Source: Micromonospora foliorum
Lineage (GTDB): Bacteria; Actinomycetota; Actinomycetes; Mycobacteriales; Micromonosporaceae
NCBI RefSeq assembly: GCF_022229015.1
Contig: NZ_JAKKFF010000031.1
Span: 1-46,144, forward strand
Reading direction: 5' to 3'
Length of the DNA: 46,144 nt
The notes under the pieces are model-generated. The model ran no database searches, was not told where the DNA came from, and saw only the letters and a program-made list of their open reading frames with translations. The position numbers and the translations under genes are program-made. This document shows positions 43,921-46,144 of this stretch, piece after piece. Each line of letters opens with the position of its first letter. Position 1 is the first letter of the stretch.

Positions 43921-45015
43921 ATGACTCGCGTCACTGCCGACGTCACCTTCCTGCGCGGCTACAACGAGGCACTGGTCATGGCGGTGGGGCGTACCGCTCG
44001 CACGTTCGAGCGGGCGACAGTGGTCGAGGCCACCGGCCTGACCCCACAGGCGGTCTCCAAGGTCATCGCCCGGCTGACCGCCGGCGGTCTGATCCGGCCC
44101 GCCGGCGTCCGGCGTCCGGGCATCGGCAAGCCCGCGGTCGTCTACGAACTCGTTCCCGACAGCCGGTACGCGATCGGCGCCCACGTGGCCCGGCGTACGC
44201 TGCGGCTCGTCCTGGTCGACCTGGCCGGCACCGTGCACCACTCGACGGTCAGCCCGCTGCCCGGCGACTTCACCCCGGCGCAGCTCCTCGACGCCCTGAG
44301 CGCCGGCATCGACACGATGGCCGGCATCGGCGACCTGCGGGGCCGACTCACCGGGCTGGGCATCGGCATGATCGGCCCACTCGACCACGCCAACGGCCTG
44401 GTCCGGGACGCCCACGGCCTGCGGCACTGGCACGACGTACCGCTGCGCGAGCTCGCCGAGAAACACCTCGGCCTCCCCGTCCACCTGGACAAGGACGTCA
44501 CCGCGGGGATCACGGCGGAGGCCTGGCGGCACGGCGCGACGTTCGGCGACGCGGCCCTCATCATGGTCGAGTCCGGCATCGGCGGAGGCTTCTGGCTGGG
44601 CGGCGCGGCCCACCGGGGGGCGCACACCAACGCGGGCGAGTTCGGCCACACGGTCGTCGACCTGACCGGGCCCCGCTGCGTCTGCGGCCGGCACGGGTGC
44701 CTGGAGATCGTGCACCACCACGCCACCGAGGCCGGGGACATCGCACACGCCGCCCGCGTGCTGGCCGTGGGCGTCGTCAACCTGCTCCAGACCCTCGACC
44801 TCGCCCACGTGGTGCTGGCGGGAGCGGACCTCCTCCGGCACCCGCGGACCTACCTCGCGGCGGTCACCGACGCCGTCCAGGCGGACGCCCGGCGCGCGGA
44901 CTGGCTCCGTACGCGGGTGGCCCTGTCCAGTCTCGGCGCGGACGTGATCGCCGCGGGCGCGGCCATGCAGGTCCTCGACCAGCACTACGGCATCCCGGAG
45001 TTGACCCCGATCTGA
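43921..45015 (+). CDS. ROK family transcriptional regulator
   Basis: A 364-residue NagC/XylR-type regulator. The N-terminal helix-turn-helix is at about residues 30-65 (VVEATGLTPQAVSKVIARLTAGGLIRPAG). The ROK sugar-kinase-like domain follows, with VHLDKDVTAGITAEAW, VESGIGGGFWLGG, GEFGHTVVD and the zinc motif CVCGRHGCLE. As in other ROK regulators, it probably binds a sugar and derepresses the divergent MFS gene, 41 nt away. The ATG lies about 10 nt after a TAATAG box, so the leader is short or absent. Confidence 0.92.
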   Translation: MTRVTADVTFLRGYNEALVMAVGRTARTFERATVVEATGLTPQAVSKVIARLTAGGLIRPAGVRRPGIGKPAVVYELVPDSRYAIGAHVARRTLRLVLVDLAGTVHHSTVSPLPGDFTPAQLLDALSAGIDTMAGIGDLRGRLTGLGIGMIGPLDHANGLVRDAHGLRHWHDVPLRELAEKHLGLPVHLDKDVTAGITAEAWRHGATFGDAALIMVESGIGGGFWLGGAAHRGAHTNAGEFGHTVVDLTGPRCVCGRHGCLEIVHHHATEAGDIAHAARVLAVGVVNLLQTLDLAHVVLAGADLLRHPRTYLAAVTDAVQADARRADWLRTRVALSSLGADVIAAGAAMQVLDQHYGIPELTPI

Positions 45016-45034
45016 TCCCCGACGTGTCGCGCCG

Positions 45035-45418
45035 CTACGCCACCGCGGCGTCGGTGTCGGCTCGGGTGCAACCGCTGGCTGGGCTCTCGCTGAGCGCGAT
45101 GACCGCGTCGAGCCGCTCGCGCGCCTGCCGGAGTTGGGTGATCTGCCGATCGATGCGGTCGCGTTCAGCTCGGAGCATGGCCCGCGACTGCGGCGTGTTG
45201 ACCTTCGCGTCGACGCAGGGCAGCAGGTCCAGGATGGTTCGGCTGGACAGGCCGGCGGCGTACAGCATCTGGATCAGGTACACCCGGTCGACCGCGTCGT
45301 CGAGGTAGTGGCGTTGACCGCCACTGCTTCGCGCGGAAGTCAGGAGGCCCTGCTCCTCGTAGTAGCGCAGGGCTCGTACCGACACCCCGGTCTTCGTGGC
45401 GAGTTCCCCGATCCGCAT
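45035..45418 (-). CDS. MerR family transcriptional regulator
   Basis: A 127-residue regulator. The N-terminal MerR helix-turn-helix and wing are MRIGELATKTGVSVRALRYYEEQGLL and GGQRHYLDDAVDRV; a coiled-coil dimer helix spans about residues 78-110. A single Cys68 sits in LLPCVDAKVN and another Cys lies near the C-terminus, so no classic metal site is evident; organic or redox sensing is possible. GGAGGGG precedes the ATG. An 18-bp dyad 44 nt upstream is the likely binding site. Confidence 0.9.
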   Translation of the reverse strand: MRIGELATKTGVSVRALRYYEEQGLLTSARSSGGQRHYLDDAVDRVYLIQMLYAAGLSSRTILDLLPCVDAKVNTPQSRAMLRAERDRIDRQITQLRQARERLDAVIALSESPASGCTRADTDAAVA

Positions 45419-45461
45419 GGACCCCTCCCCCGGCCGGTGACGCCCGTCACTCAGCCTTGTC

Positions 45462-45479
45462 CCTCACGTGAACGTCAGG
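45462..45479 (-). promoter_or_regulatory. 18-bp dyad, likely MerR operator
   Basis: On the plus strand CCTCACGTGAACGTCAGG is palindromic except at one arm pair and the central pair. Its length and CCTNACGT...ACGTNAGG form match MerR/SoxR-type operators, which lie between -35 and -10 elements. It sits 44 nt upstream of the merR-type start and would control that gene. Confidence 0.65.
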
Positions 45480-45518
45480 TTCTACCGTAGCTCGGGAGCC
45501 CGCCGCACGCCCGGCGTG

Positions 45519-46144
45519 TCAGCCGCCGGAGGCCGACGGCGACGGCGTCGGCACGCCGCCGGTGACCGCCCGGGCCGGCGGCGGCGCCGGTCGGAGATCC
45601 GCGGGTACGGGCAGGGCGCTGCCCCTGACGAACTGGGCCCAACTGGTGTTCCAGGCCGTCCATCCGTTGCCCGACTGGAGCCGGACCTCGGTGCCGGTAA
45701 AGGTGACCAGGTCACCGACCTGGGTGACGCCCATCAGCCAGTCGGCGTTGGCCGCCGAGATGTTCGTGCAGCCGTGCGAGACGTTGCGGTGTCCCTGATG
45801 CGACACCGACCAGGGTGCCCCGTGAATGAACTCGCCGCCCCAGGTGAGCCGCTGCGCGTCCTCGACGTTCACCACGTAGCCGCCGTTCGGCTCGCCGCGC
45901 GTGTCGAAGGTGGTGTGCTGGTGCTTCTCCATGATCACCATCTTGCCGCTGGACGTGGGGGTGCTGCGCTTGCCCAGGCTGACCGGGATCTTGCGGATCA
46001 GCTTGCCGTCCCGCAGCACGCGCATCTGCTTGGTGGCGTTGTCGACTTCGAGCGCCACCTGCCGTCCGATCCGGGACGTCGCGGTGCGGTCGGCGTCACC
46101 GATGTGCTTCTTGCCGATCGGCAGACCCGCCAGGCCGTCACGGG
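45519..46144 (-). CDS. L,D-transpeptidase (YkuD), 5' part outside window
   Basis: The frame is open through the right edge, so the N-terminus (signal, Ig-like domains) is missing. The visible 208 residues begin ...RDGLAGLPIGKKHIGDADRT, followed by the YkuD domain VALEVDNATKQMRVLRDGKLIRKIPVSLGK. The catalytic motif SHGCTNIS has the nucleophile Cys at nt 45768-45770 and the preceding HRNVSHG is typical. The protein ends in a Pro/Ala/Ser-rich tail (from about nt 45610 on). These enzymes make 3-3 cross-links in actinobacterial peptidoglycan and resist most penicillins. A GTG at 46058 is internal, not the start. Confidence 0.92.
   Translation of the reverse strand, partial: RDGLAGLPIGKKHIGDADRTATSRIGRQVALEVDNATKQMRVLRDGKLIRKIPVSLGKRSTPTSSGKMVIMEKHQHTTFDTRGEPNGGYVVNVEDAQRLTWGGEFIHGAPWSVSHQGHRNVSHGCTNISAANADWLMGVTQVGDLVTFTGTEVRLQSGNGWTAWNTSWAQFVRGSALPVPADLRPAPPPARAVTGGVPTPSPSASGG

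Overview
The window is high-GC actinobacterial DNA. Evidence includes GTG/TTG starts, strong GC bias at third codon positions, an AfsR/SARP-type regulator, a conservon-like sensor module, many Sec/Tat-exported proteins, DrrAB-type transporter genes and an IdeR/DtxR iron box. The gene mix and protein style fit a Micromonospora-like member of Micromonosporaceae. This placement is an inference from familiarity, not from a marker gene.

Layout. 1-7740: the end of a HerA/FtsK-like ATPase gene, a small monooxygenase, pyridoxal kinase, a secreted trypsin, and a LacI regulator divergent from a secreted GH2 glycosidase with an AbfB module. 7800-12470: a visibly less GC-biased accessory stretch. It holds an internally deleted IS5-type transposase, three small secreted Cys-containing proteins in tandem (two clear paralogues plus a looser relative), a small exported HExxHxxGxxH protease, and a translationally coupled exported partner. 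12470-23070: a P450, an XRE regulator, then what looks like one transcription unit of nine genes. These are a conservon-type sensor (CvnA-like with Asn at the expected His position), a roadblock protein (CvnB-like), a five-gene Liv-type importer and a methyltransferase. 23150-25720: a GntR/UTRA regulator with an 18-bp perfect palindrome, two overlapping divergent small genes, and an unknown gene. 26008-30993: drrAB-type export genes preceded by phased GTGTCRG repeats and convergent with a large SARP regulator. 31107-36000: an IdeR-boxed siderophore uptake operon (ATPase, binding lipoprotein, fused double permease, siderophore-interacting reductase). 36134-46144: a zinc-ribbon SDR-like protein lacking the SDR Tyr, a UPF0303/HbpS-like protein, a FAD monooxygenase, a serine beta-lactamase-fold lipoprotein, a secreted lipase, an MFS pump divergent from a ROK regulator, a MerR regulator, and the 3' part of an L,D-transpeptidase gene.

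The most interesting signals are the SARP-like phased repeats in front of drrAB, the truncated conservon joined to a nutrient importer, and the secreted-protein/protease island. No tRNA, rRNA or CRISPR array was recognised. All functional statements rest on motif recognition by eye; no search was run.
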